Assembly (NCBI GenBank): GCA_900549345.1
Contig: UROC01000076.1
Coordinates: 1-9,636 of the forward strand
Source: an uncultured Collinsella sp.
GTDB lineage: Bacteria > Actinomycetota > Coriobacteriia > Coriobacteriales > Coriobacteriaceae
Direction of reading: 5' to 3'
Length of the DNA stretch: 9,636 bases
The notes beneath the pieces were generated by a model, which saw only the letters and a program-made list of their open reading frames with translations, did not search any database and was not told the origin of the DNA. The translations under genes were made by a program, and so were the position numbers. Shown in pieces: positions 1 through 6,898 of this stretch (positions are counted from its first letter, which is position 1; each line of letters opens with the position of its first letter).

Positions 1-941
1 TCATAAGCATCGTATGCCTCGACGATACGACCCACCAGGGCATGGCGCACCACATCGGCGCGCTCCAGGTGTGCAAACGCCACATCGTCGACACGGCCCA
101 AAATCTTCTCGACATCCGCCAAGCCACCACGACGACCCACCAGGTCGCGCTGGCTGAGGTCGCCGGTAATCACGAACTTGGAGTTGAATCCAAGGCGTGT
201 CAGGAACATCTTCATCTGCTCGGGCGTAGTATTTTGCGCCTCGTCGAGCACCACGAAAGCATCGCTCAGCGTACGACCGCGCATGTAGGCGAGCGGGGCG
301 ATCTCGATCACGCCGCGCTCCATAAGCTCATCGGTGCGCTCACGATCCATCATGTCAAAAAGGGCATCGTAGAGCGGGCGCATGTACGGATCGATCTTTT
401 CCTCGAGGGTGCCGGGCAAAAAGCCCAGGTTCTCCCCTGCTTCGACAACCGGACGCGTCAAGATCAAACGGCCCACCTCATGGCGCTTGAGCGCGGCAAC
501 GGCGAGCGCCATGGCCAGATAGGTCTTACCGGTACCGGCAGGACCCAAGCCAAAGGTGATGGTATGCGAGCGAATGGCATCCACATAGCGCTTTTGCCCA
601 AGCGTCTTGGGACGAATGACACGACCGCGGTATGAAAGCAGCACGTCATCGCGAAGCGATGTGGCCTCATGCTCGCCGTCGCGCAAGACGGCCAGGCAAC
701 GCGAGACATCGTCGGCAGACAGGGTACGACCGGCCGCCGCCTCGCGAAAAGCATGTTCGAAAAAGCGAGCCACGAGCTCGGCCTCGTCCGGGTCGCCGCT
801 TACGGAGATCCTATCGCCACGGGCGACCACGTGAGCGCGAACCAAGCTCTCGAGCGCACGAAGGACGCCGTCGCCGGCGCCCAAAACACGCGAGGGATCA
901 ACTCCCTCGGGAACGGTAAGTCTAATCTTCGAGGCTTCCAT
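1..941 (-). CDS. phoH: PhoH-like ATPase, 3' end cut by window edge
   Basis: PhoH-family P-loop ATPase, a cytoplasmic protein linked by family and neighbourhood to RNA metabolism; it often sits just before the rRNA maturation nuclease gene ybeY. The frame stays open from the ATG at 941 to base 3, giving 313 codons. Visible motifs are Walker A GPAGTGKT at residues 133-140, followed by a stretch typical of the family (LTRPVVEAGENLGFLPG), and Walker B with VVLDEAQNT (DEAQ at residues 233-236). The final visible residues (DVVRHALVGRIVEAYDAY) match the usual C-terminus, so only a short tail is missing. The start overlaps the end of mtaB by 20 bp. I chose 941 because MEASKIRLTVPEGV matches the usual N-terminus and GGGAGG lies just upstream, although only 3 nt away. 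An in-frame ATG at 959 would add six residues. Its biochemical role in bacteria is not well settled. Confidence 0.95.
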   Translation of the reverse strand, partial: MEASKIRLTVPEGVDPSRVLGAGDGVLRALESLVRAHVVARGDRISVSGDPDEAELVARFFEHAFREAAAGRTLSADDVSRCLAVLRDGEHEATSLRDDVLLSYRGRVIRPKTLGQKRYVDAIRSHTITFGLGPAGTGKTYLAMALAVAALKRHEVGRLILTRPVVEAGENLGFLPGTLEEKIDPYMRPLYDALFDMMDRERTDELMERGVIEIAPLAYMRGRTLSDAFVVLDEAQNTTPEQMKMFLTRLGFNSKFVITGDLSQRDLVGRRGGLADVEKILGRVDDVAFAHLERADVVRHALVGRIVEAYDAY

Positions 942-2214
942 GGACCTCCCTGCGCGCATGGACCAAGCCGGAATCATCGACTCCGATGATAGCAACATCG
1001 AGCAGGCACGGGGCTGTAAGTCCACAGGTATCGTCAAGACGGGCATGATGGAACGAACCGAGCGTCAGGTTGTCACCATACTCGAGCACGGCACGCTCGA
1101 CAGTGCCCACGCGATGACGAGCATCGGCAATAGCGAGCTCCTGCGCCGTGTCTCGCATACGGCGGCTGCGCTCGGCCATAACCTCGGGCGGCACCTGGTC
1201 GGGCATGTCGGCAGCAAGGGTACCGGGACGCTTACTGTAGCGGAACACGTGCATACGCGAGAACCCCACGCGGCGGCACAGCGCCAGCGACTCCTCGAAC
1301 TCCTCGTCCGTCTCACCAGGAAAACCGACGATGACGTCGCACGAAAGAGACGCCTGCGGCAGGATGGCGCGAATCATGCGCACCGTGTCCTCAAAGGCCT
1401 CGGCACTATAGGGACGACCCATGCGATGCAGCGTCGCCGTACAGCCGGACTGTACGGGCAGGTGCAAAAACGGGGCAATACGCTGCGGATAGCGCGCCAT
1501 AACCTTAAGCAGGCGCTCAGAGATATCCATGGGTTCGACCGAGGAAATGCGCACATGCGCAATAGTCGTGCGCTCCATGATGGCCTCGAGCAGCTCATCG
1601 ATTTCGACATGCTCGTCGGTCGCGCTCTTGCCATCGTAGGCACCCAGGTTCACACCGGTCAGCACCACCTCGGGCACGCCGGCCTCCTGGGCTTCGCGCA
1701 CCTGTTCGAGAACGGACTCGACGGGCACGGAACGCCCGGGGCCGCGGGCCTTCCACACGATGCAATAGGTGCAGCGGTGGTTGCAGCCATCCTGGATCTT
1801 CACGCCCAGCCGAGAACGACCGAGCGCATCGACCACGTCACCATCGCTGCAGGCGGGAACGCTATCGGACTCAACGCCCAGCACCTCGCAGACACGTTCG
1901 GCGACATCGATCTTAGACGGCTCGGCAATCACGCGATCCGAAAGCTCCAACAGCTCCTCGGGATGCAAATTGACCACGCATCCGGTCACGACCACATAGG
2001 GCTCGTTTGGATGGGCCAGCGCATGACGGACGGCCTTACGGGTCTTGGCCTCGGCCTCGCCCGTAACGGCACAGGTGTTAATGACGATCAGATCGGCATC
2101 GTGGGGCTCCACCATAGCAAAGCCCAGGCGCATAAGATCGGCAGTGATACGGTCAGACTCAACCCGGTTGACACGGCAGCCGAGGTTGACGACGGAAATA
2201 TGGGGTGCGAGCAC
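922..2214 (-). CDS. mtaB: tRNA threonylcarbamoyladenosine methylthiotransferase (MtaB-type, radical SAM)
   Basis: A methylthiotransferase expected to convert t6A to ms2t6A at position 37 of ANN-decoding tRNAs, using SAM and two iron-sulfur clusters. The 430-residue protein has the expected layout: an N-terminal UPF0004 domain with cluster ligands Cys13 (LGCRVN), Cys48 (NTCAVTG) and Cys79 (TGCVV), then the radical SAM motif CNHRCTYC (Cys144, 148, 151), then a short TRAM-like region at about residues 370-422 that looks divergent. The LGCRVN and NTCAVT signatures favour MtaB over MiaB or RimO, though family assignment by eye is not absolute. The start is GTG at 2214, with AAGGAG at 2220-2225, 5 nt upstream and overlapping the stop codon of dnaJ, so translation is probably coupled to dnaJ. 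The 3' end overlaps phoH. Confidence 0.93.
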   Translation of the reverse strand: MLAPHISVVNLGCRVNRVESDRITADLMRLGFAMVEPHDADLIVINTCAVTGEAEAKTRKAVRHALAHPNEPYVVVTGCVVNLHPEELLELSDRVIAEPSKIDVAERVCEVLGVESDSVPACSDGDVVDALGRSRLGVKIQDGCNHRCTYCIVWKARGPGRSVPVESVLEQVREAQEAGVPEVVLTGVNLGAYDGKSATDEHVEIDELLEAIMERTTIAHVRISSVEPMDISERLLKVMARYPQRIAPFLHLPVQSGCTATLHRMGRPYSAEAFEDTVRMIRAILPQASLSCDVIVGFPGETDEEFEESLALCRRVGFSRMHVFRYSKRPGTLAADMPDQVPPEVMAERSRRMRDTAQELAIADARHRVGTVERAVLEYGDNLTLGSFHHARLDDTCGLTAPCLLDVAIIGVDDSGLVHARREVHGSLED

Positions 2215-2219
2215 GCGGG

Positions 2220-2225
2220 CTCCTT
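2220..2225 (-). promoter_or_regulatory. Shine-Dalgarno of mtaB, overlapping the dnaJ stop codon
   Basis: AAGGAG on the minus strand lies 5 nt before the GTG start of mtaB. Its first bases are also the last bases of the dnaJ TAA stop codon (2224-2226). This fixes the GTG as the start and suggests that ribosomes ending dnaJ can restart on mtaB. Confidence 0.7.
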
Positions 2226-3372
2226 AATCGAGGATATCGTCGAGGGCACTCTTGATACGGTCGGTCACCGACTTCTTACCGGAAGCGACGTCATCGCCCA
2301 TCTCATCGGCAAAAGCACGGAGCAGCTCGCGTTGCTTATTGGAAAGATTGGTGGGAACGACCACGCGCAGTTGCACGATCAGGCGGCCACGCGAACCGCC
2401 ACCGCCAATGCGCGGCATGCCGTAATTATTGACGCTCACGGTGTCGCCGTACTGGGCGCCGGCGGGAACCGTCACCTTAACGACCTCGTCGGGCATAATG
2501 CCCTCGACCTCGATCTCGCAGCCGAGCGCAGCCTGCGCAATCGAGATATCGCTCACCAGGTACAGGTCGTCACCGTTGCGCTTAAAGCGCTCATGGTCGG
2601 CAACGCGCACGTTGACAATCAGGTCGCCCGAAGGCTCGCCGCGAAGGCCGGCCTCGCCAAAGCCGCTCACACGCAGCTGGCGACCGGTCGAAACGCCGGC
2701 GGGAATATCGATGTCGATCTTTTCGTGCGAAGGCGTGCGGCCCTGACCGTCGCAGGTCTCGCAGGGATGGTCGATGACCGTGCCCTCGCCATGGCAGTCG
2801 GGGCAAGGCGAGGAAGACTGAACCTGGCCCAAAAACGATCGCTGAACCGTCGTGACGTAGCCCGTACCGTGGCAGCGACTGCACTGCTTTTCCTGTGCGC
2901 CCTCGGCCCTACCGGTACCGTTGCAGTCCTCGCAAGGAGCAAGGCGATCATAGCTGATCGTCTTTTTGCAACCGAGCGCCGCCTCCTCAAGGGTCACCGA
3001 AAGGGAGATGGCCATGTCACGTCCGCGACGACGCTCACGACGGCTGCGGGCGCCACCACCGGCGCCACCGCCAAAGAACGACGAGAACAGGTCGTCCATG
3101 CCCATGCCACCAAAGATATCGTTGATGTCGACATAACCAGAGCCACCGGGGCCGTCCGCGGTGCCGTAACGGTCGTAGTTAGCACGCTTCTGCTCATCGG
3201 AAAGAACGGAATAGGCCTCGTTGAGCTCCTTGAACTTGGCCTCGGCCTCGGGATCGTCCGAAACATCCGGATGTACGGTACGGGCCTTCTTTAAAAACGC
3301 ACGCTTAATCGTCCGCGCGTCGGCATCCCTGTCGACGCCAAGCACCTCGTAGTAATCCCTATTTTCCGACAC
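2224..3372 (-). CDS. dnaJ: Chaperone DnaJ (canonical type I Hsp40)
   Basis: Co-chaperone that delivers unfolded clients to DnaK and stimulates its ATPase. With the start used here the protein is 382 residues, normal for DnaJ. It has a J domain at about 6-70 with HPD at 34-36, a Gly/Phe-rich linker at about 74-118 that ends in an Arg-rich patch (SRRERRRGRD), and four zinc-binding CxxCxGxG repeats: CEDCNGTG 147-154, CSRCHGTG 164-171, CPDCHGEG 190-197, CETCDGQG 204-211. Complete C-terminal domains I and II and a dimerisation tail follow. The start is GTG at 3372, with GGAAGG at 3381-3386, 8 nt upstream. The frame is open up to an ATG at 3438, but that extension is unlike any DnaJ N-terminus. It lies 81 bp after the membrane-anchored paralogue and 9 bp before mtaB. 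No CIRCE or HAIR-type operator was seen upstream. Confidence 0.96.
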   Translation of the reverse strand: MSENRDYYEVLGVDRDADARTIKRAFLKKARTVHPDVSDDPEAEAKFKELNEAYSVLSDEQKRANYDRYGTADGPGGSGYVDINDIFGGMGMDDLFSSFFGGGAGGGARSRRERRRGRDMAISLSVTLEEAALGCKKTISYDRLAPCEDCNGTGRAEGAQEKQCSRCHGTGYVTTVQRSFLGQVQSSSPCPDCHGEGTVIDHPCETCDGQGRTPSHEKIDIDIPAGVSTGRQLRVSGFGEAGLRGEPSGDLIVNVRVADHERFKRNGDDLYLVSDISIAQAALGCEIEVEGIMPDEVVKVTVPAGAQYGDTVSVNNYGMPRIGGGGSRGRLIVQLRVVVPTNLSNKQRELLRAFADEMGDDVASGKKSVTDRIKSALDDILD

Positions 3373-3380
3373 GACCGAAT

Positions 3381-3386
3381 CCTTCC
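3381..3386 (-). promoter_or_regulatory. Shine-Dalgarno that decides the GTG start of dnaJ
   Basis: GGAAGG on the minus strand, 8 nt before GTG at 3372. The resulting protein begins SENRDYYEVLGV, the usual short lead into a J domain. The upstream ATG at 3438 has no comparable site. Confidence 0.65.
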
Positions 3387-3453
3387 GACTTTCATTATTG
3401 TCACAGTGCGTCCTATACCCAAGCTGGGCCGACCGCAAACAAAGGGTTTGATG

Positions 3454-4557
3454 TTATTGCATTTGATACGGCGAAAGCATGGCCCGTTGCGAGCAGCTCG
3501 CGAACCAAACCGACACGAGCGCGAACATGAAGCCGTTGGCAAAACCGTTGGCAAACTGCATCGCACCGCGCTTCCACCACAGCAGGCTGCGATGAAGCAC
3601 ACCGTCCGAAAGCACCATGAACAGGCCCATGGTAAACGGAATAAAGCACATCACGGCAAAGGCCGAGAACACGCCCGAGATGGCCGACAGCACCAAAAAC
3701 GGAGCAACAATGCCCATCAGGTAAAAGCCAGTACGAGCTTTGCCTTCCAAGCGCTCGGCCTCAACATGGGCGCGGCCGACCAGGTCGCCGCCCGCGGCAC
3801 CGTTAGTGCCAGCATGGCCCATGCCGCTAATGCGGACCTCGTCGCCATCGTGCGTGCCGGCAGGAAACTCAATCGTCTGCTCGGAGGTCACACGGGTTCG
3901 CCCGCTGCCACCGCAATCGGGGCAGGGGTCGGCCACGACCTTACCGGAACCGCCGCACTCGGGGCAGACCGACTGGAACGTGCCCGCACCAAACAGGAAG
4001 GACAGGTCGACGTCGATGTGGCCGCGGCCACCGCAGCTCGGGCAGGTATGTGCATGCTCGGACGAAACAGAGCCCGAGCCGCCGCAGTGACCACAGGTAT
4101 CGAAGCGCGTGTAGCGGACGGTCTTGCGGGCACCGCCCTTGGCCTCCTTGGCGTCGAGTTTGATATCGACGACCACGTTGGCGCCGTTCTCGGGATTGTA
4201 GGCAGCCTGGCCGCGACGCTGCTGGCCCCAGGCGCCACCAAAGGGAAAGCCGCCCTCAAAGGGATTGCCATAGCCCGTGCTGCCGGCGTAGCCGCCACCA
4301 TAGGGCGAAGCCGTAGGAGCACCGGCAAAGGGATTGCCAGAACGCATGGCGTCGTAGCGCGCACGTTTTTGCTCATCCGAAAGCACGGCGTAGGCCTCGG
4401 AAACCTCTTTAAACTTTTCCTCGGCATCCGGCTCTTTATTGACGTCCGGATGGAGCTTACGGGCCTTTTGCTGGAAGGCCTTTTGAATATCACGCGAGGT
4501 GGCGTCCTTGGAGACACCCAGAATCTCGTAGTAATCTTTTTCGTTCATCGTCGCCAT
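3454..4557 (-). CDS. DnaJ paralogue with predicted membrane anchor replacing C-terminal domain II
   Basis: A 367-residue DnaJ-family protein that probably recruits DnaK to the cytoplasmic face of the membrane (inference). Seen: a J domain at about 8-72 with HPD at 36-38; a Gly/Phe/Tyr-rich linker at about 74-118; four intact zinc repeats, CGHCGGSG 155-162, CPSCGGRG 172-179, CPECGGSG 198-205, CPDCGGSG 212-219; and the start of C-terminal domain I through GGDLVGRAHVE (256-266). After that, homology to DnaJ stops. Residues 278-298, 299-317 and 333-354 are strongly hydrophobic and look like three membrane helices. Lys273/Arg275 and the HRSLLWWKRG loop (322-331) would face the cytoplasm under the positive-inside rule, which agrees with a cytosolic J domain. 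The start is ATG at 4557, with AGGAGG 9 nt upstream. Domain II and the dimerisation tail are absent. A frameshift is unlikely because no other frame encodes them. It sits between hemW and dnaJ, where hrcA is common. Confidence 0.9.
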   Translation of the reverse strand: MATMNEKDYYEILGVSKDATSRDIQKAFQQKARKLHPDVNKEPDAEEKFKEVSEAYAVLSDEQKRARYDAMRSGNPFAGAPTASPYGGGYAGSTGYGNPFEGGFPFGGAWGQQRRGQAAYNPENGANVVVDIKLDAKEAKGGARKTVRYTRFDTCGHCGGSGSVSSEHAHTCPSCGGRGHIDVDLSFLFGAGTFQSVCPECGGSGKVVADPCPDCGGSGRTRVTSEQTIEFPAGTHDGDEVRISGMGHAGTNGAAGGDLVGRAHVEAERLEGKARTGFYLMGIVAPFLVLSAISGVFSAFAVMCFIPFTMGLFMVLSDGVLHRSLLWWKRGAMQFANGFANGFMFALVSVWFASCSQRAMLSPYQMQ

Positions 4558-4566
4558 GCGCGGCAA

Positions 4567-4572
4567 CCTCCT
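4567..4572 (-). promoter_or_regulatory. Shine-Dalgarno of the membrane-anchored dnaJ
   Basis: A perfect AGGAGG on the minus strand, 9 nt before ATG at 4557. A GTG at 4578 opens the same frame further upstream, but it would place this site inside the coding region, so the ATG is preferred. A small hairpin (4571-4583, stem CTGCT/AGCAG) overlaps its first two bases. Confidence 0.75.
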
Positions 4573-4599
4573 GCTCACAGCAGCGTATATATTCCGGTA

Positions 4600-4614
4600 A
4601 TTCTACCCGAGCGG
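4600..4614 (-). promoter_or_regulatory. Putative promoter -10 region of the tandem dnaJ genes
   Basis: The minus strand reads CCGCTCGGGTAGAAT, ending in the -10-like hexamer TAGAAT (4600-4605). The same 15-mer with two changes precedes lepA at 8718-8732. Transcription would begin roughly 36 nt before the ATG of the first dnaJ, leaving room for its ribosome-binding site. No recognisable -35 lies 16-18 bp upstream, where the sequence is the end of hemW. That the two dnaJ genes have their own promoter here is inference. Confidence 0.5.
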
Positions 4615-4615
4615 C

Positions 4616-5848
4616 CTAAGCTAGATCCCAAAACAGCTCGAACAGAACATTTCCATCGAGCCAGCCCAGATGGGTCGGCGCCAGACGAGCTCGAACATGG
4701 CCCGCGACGACATCTGCCGAAGTGAAGGGTCCCTCATGACCCCAGAGCGTCTCGGGCACCCAAGTGGCAAGACCCAATTCGAGCGCACGATCGCAGGCAG
4801 CTGCCAGCTCGCCCGTTGGGATGACGCAAGCTGCACGAGCCAACAGGTCGGACGCAACACCGCGCGTCATGCGACAAGCGAGCATCAAGTCTTCGGCGAC
4901 AGCCTCGCGCTGCGACAGATATTCGGCCTCGAACGCCGTCGCGTCATCGTCACGTTGCACCAGACGCACGCGGTACGCATCGCCTCGAGAAGACACGCCG
5001 GGGAACAAACCTGCAAGACGGTCGAAATCCTCGTCGTCGAGCATGCCCGCGGCAGAACGACCCAGGCCCAGGTAGCCCTGTCCGGTCCAGTAGGCAATGT
5101 TATGGGCGCACTCATGGCCATCGAGCGCGTAGCTTGCCACCTCATACGGATGATAGCCGGCCGCACCCAGGCGCTCACGCGCCGCGTCCATGCACGAAGC
5201 CTGAAAATCCTCGTCGGGCTCGAGCGACTCGTCACGGCACGCCATGCGATAGAGTGGCGTGCCCTCCTCGAGCGTGAGCGGGTAGACCGACACATGATGA
5301 GGCGCCGCCGCCAACACGACATCGAGCGTGCTCCGCCAGCTTGCGGCCGTCTGCCCGGGAAGGCCGCACATCAGGTCGCACGACACATCGAGGCCAGCAT
5401 CCTTCACCGTCGCGATAGCCGCAAGTGCCCGATTAGCATCGTGAATGCGGCCAATAGCGGCCAGCTCGGTATTGTCGAGGGTTTGCACGCCCAGAGAGAT
5501 GCGCGTGACACCCGCCTCGGCAAGCGCGGTGGCGAGCTCAGCGGTCAGGGACTCAGGATTGGCTTCGCAAGTAAATTCAACGGGTTTGCACCACATGGAG
5601 ATACGCCGGGCAAGTTCCACCAGGCGCTCCCCTGCCAGCGACGGCGTGCCGCCGCCTACGTAGACTGTGCGGACCTGCCCGAGTGCCCCAGCGTTGCCAA
5701 AGGCATCGAGCCGCGCATACAGCTGCTCAAAATAGGCATCGAGCGCAGCATCCAGGTCGCACGGAGCAAAGCTGCGCGAGTCAAAGTCGCAGTACCGGCA
5801 CTTTTGGGCGCAAAACGGCACGTGCACGTACAGCGCGGTAACGGCCAC
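4616..5848 (-). CDS. hemW: Radical SAM heme chaperone HemW
   Basis: A HemN-related radical SAM protein of 410 residues, thought to bind heme and hand it to target proteins, and not to act as coproporphyrinogen dehydrogenase. The N-terminus carries Cys13, Cys17 and Cys20 in CAQKCRYCDF; the Phe after the third Cys, where HemN has Cys, marks the HemW type. GGGTPS at 65-70 is the SAM-binding glycine motif. HNIAYW at 249-254 is the heme-binding HNxxYW signature of HemW. The region after it reads GYLGLGRSAAG where family members usually have a GxGxGAHG/S pattern, so the conserved His is replaced. A C-terminal HemN winged-helix-like region follows. The start is GTG at 5848, with GGAGG at 5856-5860, 7 nt upstream and inside the end of dus. 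The gap to dus is 2 bp, so it is co-transcribed with dus and lepA. Confidence 0.93.
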   Translation of the reverse strand: MAVTALYVHVPFCAQKCRYCDFDSRSFAPCDLDAALDAYFEQLYARLDAFGNAGALGQVRTVYVGGGTPSLAGERLVELARRISMWCKPVEFTCEANPESLTAELATALAEAGVTRISLGVQTLDNTELAAIGRIHDANRALAAIATVKDAGLDVSCDLMCGLPGQTAASWRSTLDVVLAAAPHHVSVYPLTLEEGTPLYRMACRDESLEPDEDFQASCMDAARERLGAAGYHPYEVASYALDGHECAHNIAYWTGQGYLGLGRSAAGMLDDEDFDRLAGLFPGVSSRGDAYRVRLVQRDDDATAFEAEYLSQREAVAEDLMLACRMTRGVASDLLARAACVIPTGELAAACDRALELGLATWVPETLWGHEGPFTSADVVAGHVRARLAPTHLGWLDGNVLFELFWDLA

Positions 5849-5850
5849 CG

Positions 5851-6894
5851 TTAGGCCTCCAGCGGATGAGCAGGCACCGACTCGCCGGCGGCAAGCGCGG
5901 CCTCGCAGACCACCACGTCGCGCTCGATATCATCGACCAGCGCCATAAACTCCTCGTACGTAGAGCAACGCACCACCTGAGCGCGCCAGGCGGCGGCATG
6001 GGGCATGCCCTTTAAGTACCAGCTTGCGTACGTGCGAGCACGCGACATGAGCGGCAGAAGCTCATGCGTCAACGTCAGGTGCTCGCGCAGAGCCTCCAGC
6101 CGCTCGACCGAGGAGCGAGAAGGAACCGGCATGCCATCGAGTGCAAGGGCTCGGGCATCGCCGAACACCCACGGATTGCCGTAGATGCCGCGCGCGATAA
6201 ACACCGCGCTGGCACCCGAGCCGTGCAGATGCTCAGCAGCGTCCTCGGCCGAGAACACATCGCCCGAACCAATCACGGGAATCTCGACAGCGTCGGCAAC
6301 CTCATCGACGACCGACCAATCGGCCTGGCCCGTATAGAGCTGCGTGGCACAACGACCGTGCACGGCAACTGCGGAGGCGCCCACCCCTTCGAGCATCTGG
6401 GCAAACGTTGCGGCGTTGCAATCCTCGGCATAAAAACCCTTGCGGATCTTCACGGTCACGGGAACATGCGCCGCGCCCACCGCTGCCTCGACGATTCTTT
6501 CGGCCAGGTCGGGCGTGCGCATAAGCGCCGAGCCCTCGCCCTTGGTAACGACCTTGCGGGCGGGACATGCCATATTGATATCGATGAGCGACAGTCGATC
6601 GCCAACGCGCTCCTCGACGGCGGCGACGGCGCTCGCAAACTGATCGGGCTTGGAGCCAAAGAGCTGCACGCAAATCTGCTGCTCCTCGTCGGCCGGCAGC
6701 ACCAGGCGCCACGTTTTGTTGCTGGCATAGGCAAGGCCTGCCACGCTCACCATCTCGCTGTAGGCAAGGTTGGCACCGCGGCGGCGACACATGATGCGAT
6801 AGGCGGGGTCGGTAACGCCCGCCATGGGAGCCATAAGGAACGGCTGCTCGGCATAGGCGCCCAGCAGCCGCAGACTATATTCGGAAAGAGCCAT
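5851..6894 (-). CDS. dusB: tRNA dihydrouridine synthase (DusB/NifR3 type)
   Basis: An FMN enzyme that reduces uridines in the tRNA D-loop using NADPH. The 347-residue protein opens with the FMN-binding APMAGVTD (22-29), has catalytic Cys110 in DINMACPARKVV, Lys149 in VTVKIRKG, His179 in AVHGRCATQLYTG, and IPVIGSGDVFS and GIYGNPWVF further on. The GNPW motif and overall layout fit DusB/NifR3 best. The usual NMGCP is NMACP here, a conservative change next to the catalytic Cys. The start is ATG at 6894, 4 bp after the lepA stop. The ribosome-binding site is poor (AAGGTGG at 6907-6913 is 12 nt away), so translation probably depends on coupling to lepA. The gene ends 2 bp before hemW. The exact uridine position modified cannot be read from sequence. 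Confidence 0.93.
   Translation of the reverse strand: MALSEYSLRLLGAYAEQPFLMAPMAGVTDPAYRIMCRRRGANLAYSEMVSVAGLAYASNKTWRLVLPADEEQQICVQLFGSKPDQFASAVAAVEERVGDRLSLIDINMACPARKVVTKGEGSALMRTPDLAERIVEAAVGAAHVPVTVKIRKGFYAEDCNAATFAQMLEGVGASAVAVHGRCATQLYTGQADWSVVDEVADAVEIPVIGSGDVFSAEDAAEHLHGSGASAVFIARGIYGNPWVFGDARALALDGMPVPSRSSVERLEALREHLTLTHELLPLMSRARTYASWYLKGMPHAAAWRAQVVRCSTYEEFMALVDDIERDVVVCEAALAAGESVPAHPLEA
5856..5860 (-). promoter_or_regulatory. Shine-Dalgarno of hemW inside the end of dus
   Basis: GGAGG on the minus strand lies 7 nt before the GTG at 5848 and within the last codons of dus. It supports the GTG start and tight coupling of the two genes. Confidence 0.65.
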
Positions 6895-6898
6895 AGAC

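Noticed and set aside
940..3294. A 784-codon open frame on the plus strand, antisense to mtaB and dnaJ
   Set aside because: It mirrors two well-supported genes, has a low-complexity His/Arg/Ala/Gly-rich translation without recognisable motifs, and is what strong third-position GC bias produces on the opposite strand.
3436..3450. Inverted repeat CAAAC/GTTTG after the membrane dnaJ as a terminator
   Set aside because: The stem is only five AT-rich pairs with no T-tract, too weak to be an intrinsic terminator.
3454..3790. Frameshift hiding a normal DnaJ domain II at the end of the membrane dnaJ
   Set aside because: The other minus-strand frames here give no DnaJ-like sequence, and the actual frame encodes coherent hydrophobic helices with charged flanks.
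3406..4725. A 439-codon plus-strand open frame opposite the membrane dnaJ
   Set aside because: Same shadow effect; the minus-strand frame carries unmistakable J-domain and zinc motifs.
4670..5854. Plus-strand open frame opposite hemW
   Set aside because: Antisense shadow of hemW with no domain or plausible start context.
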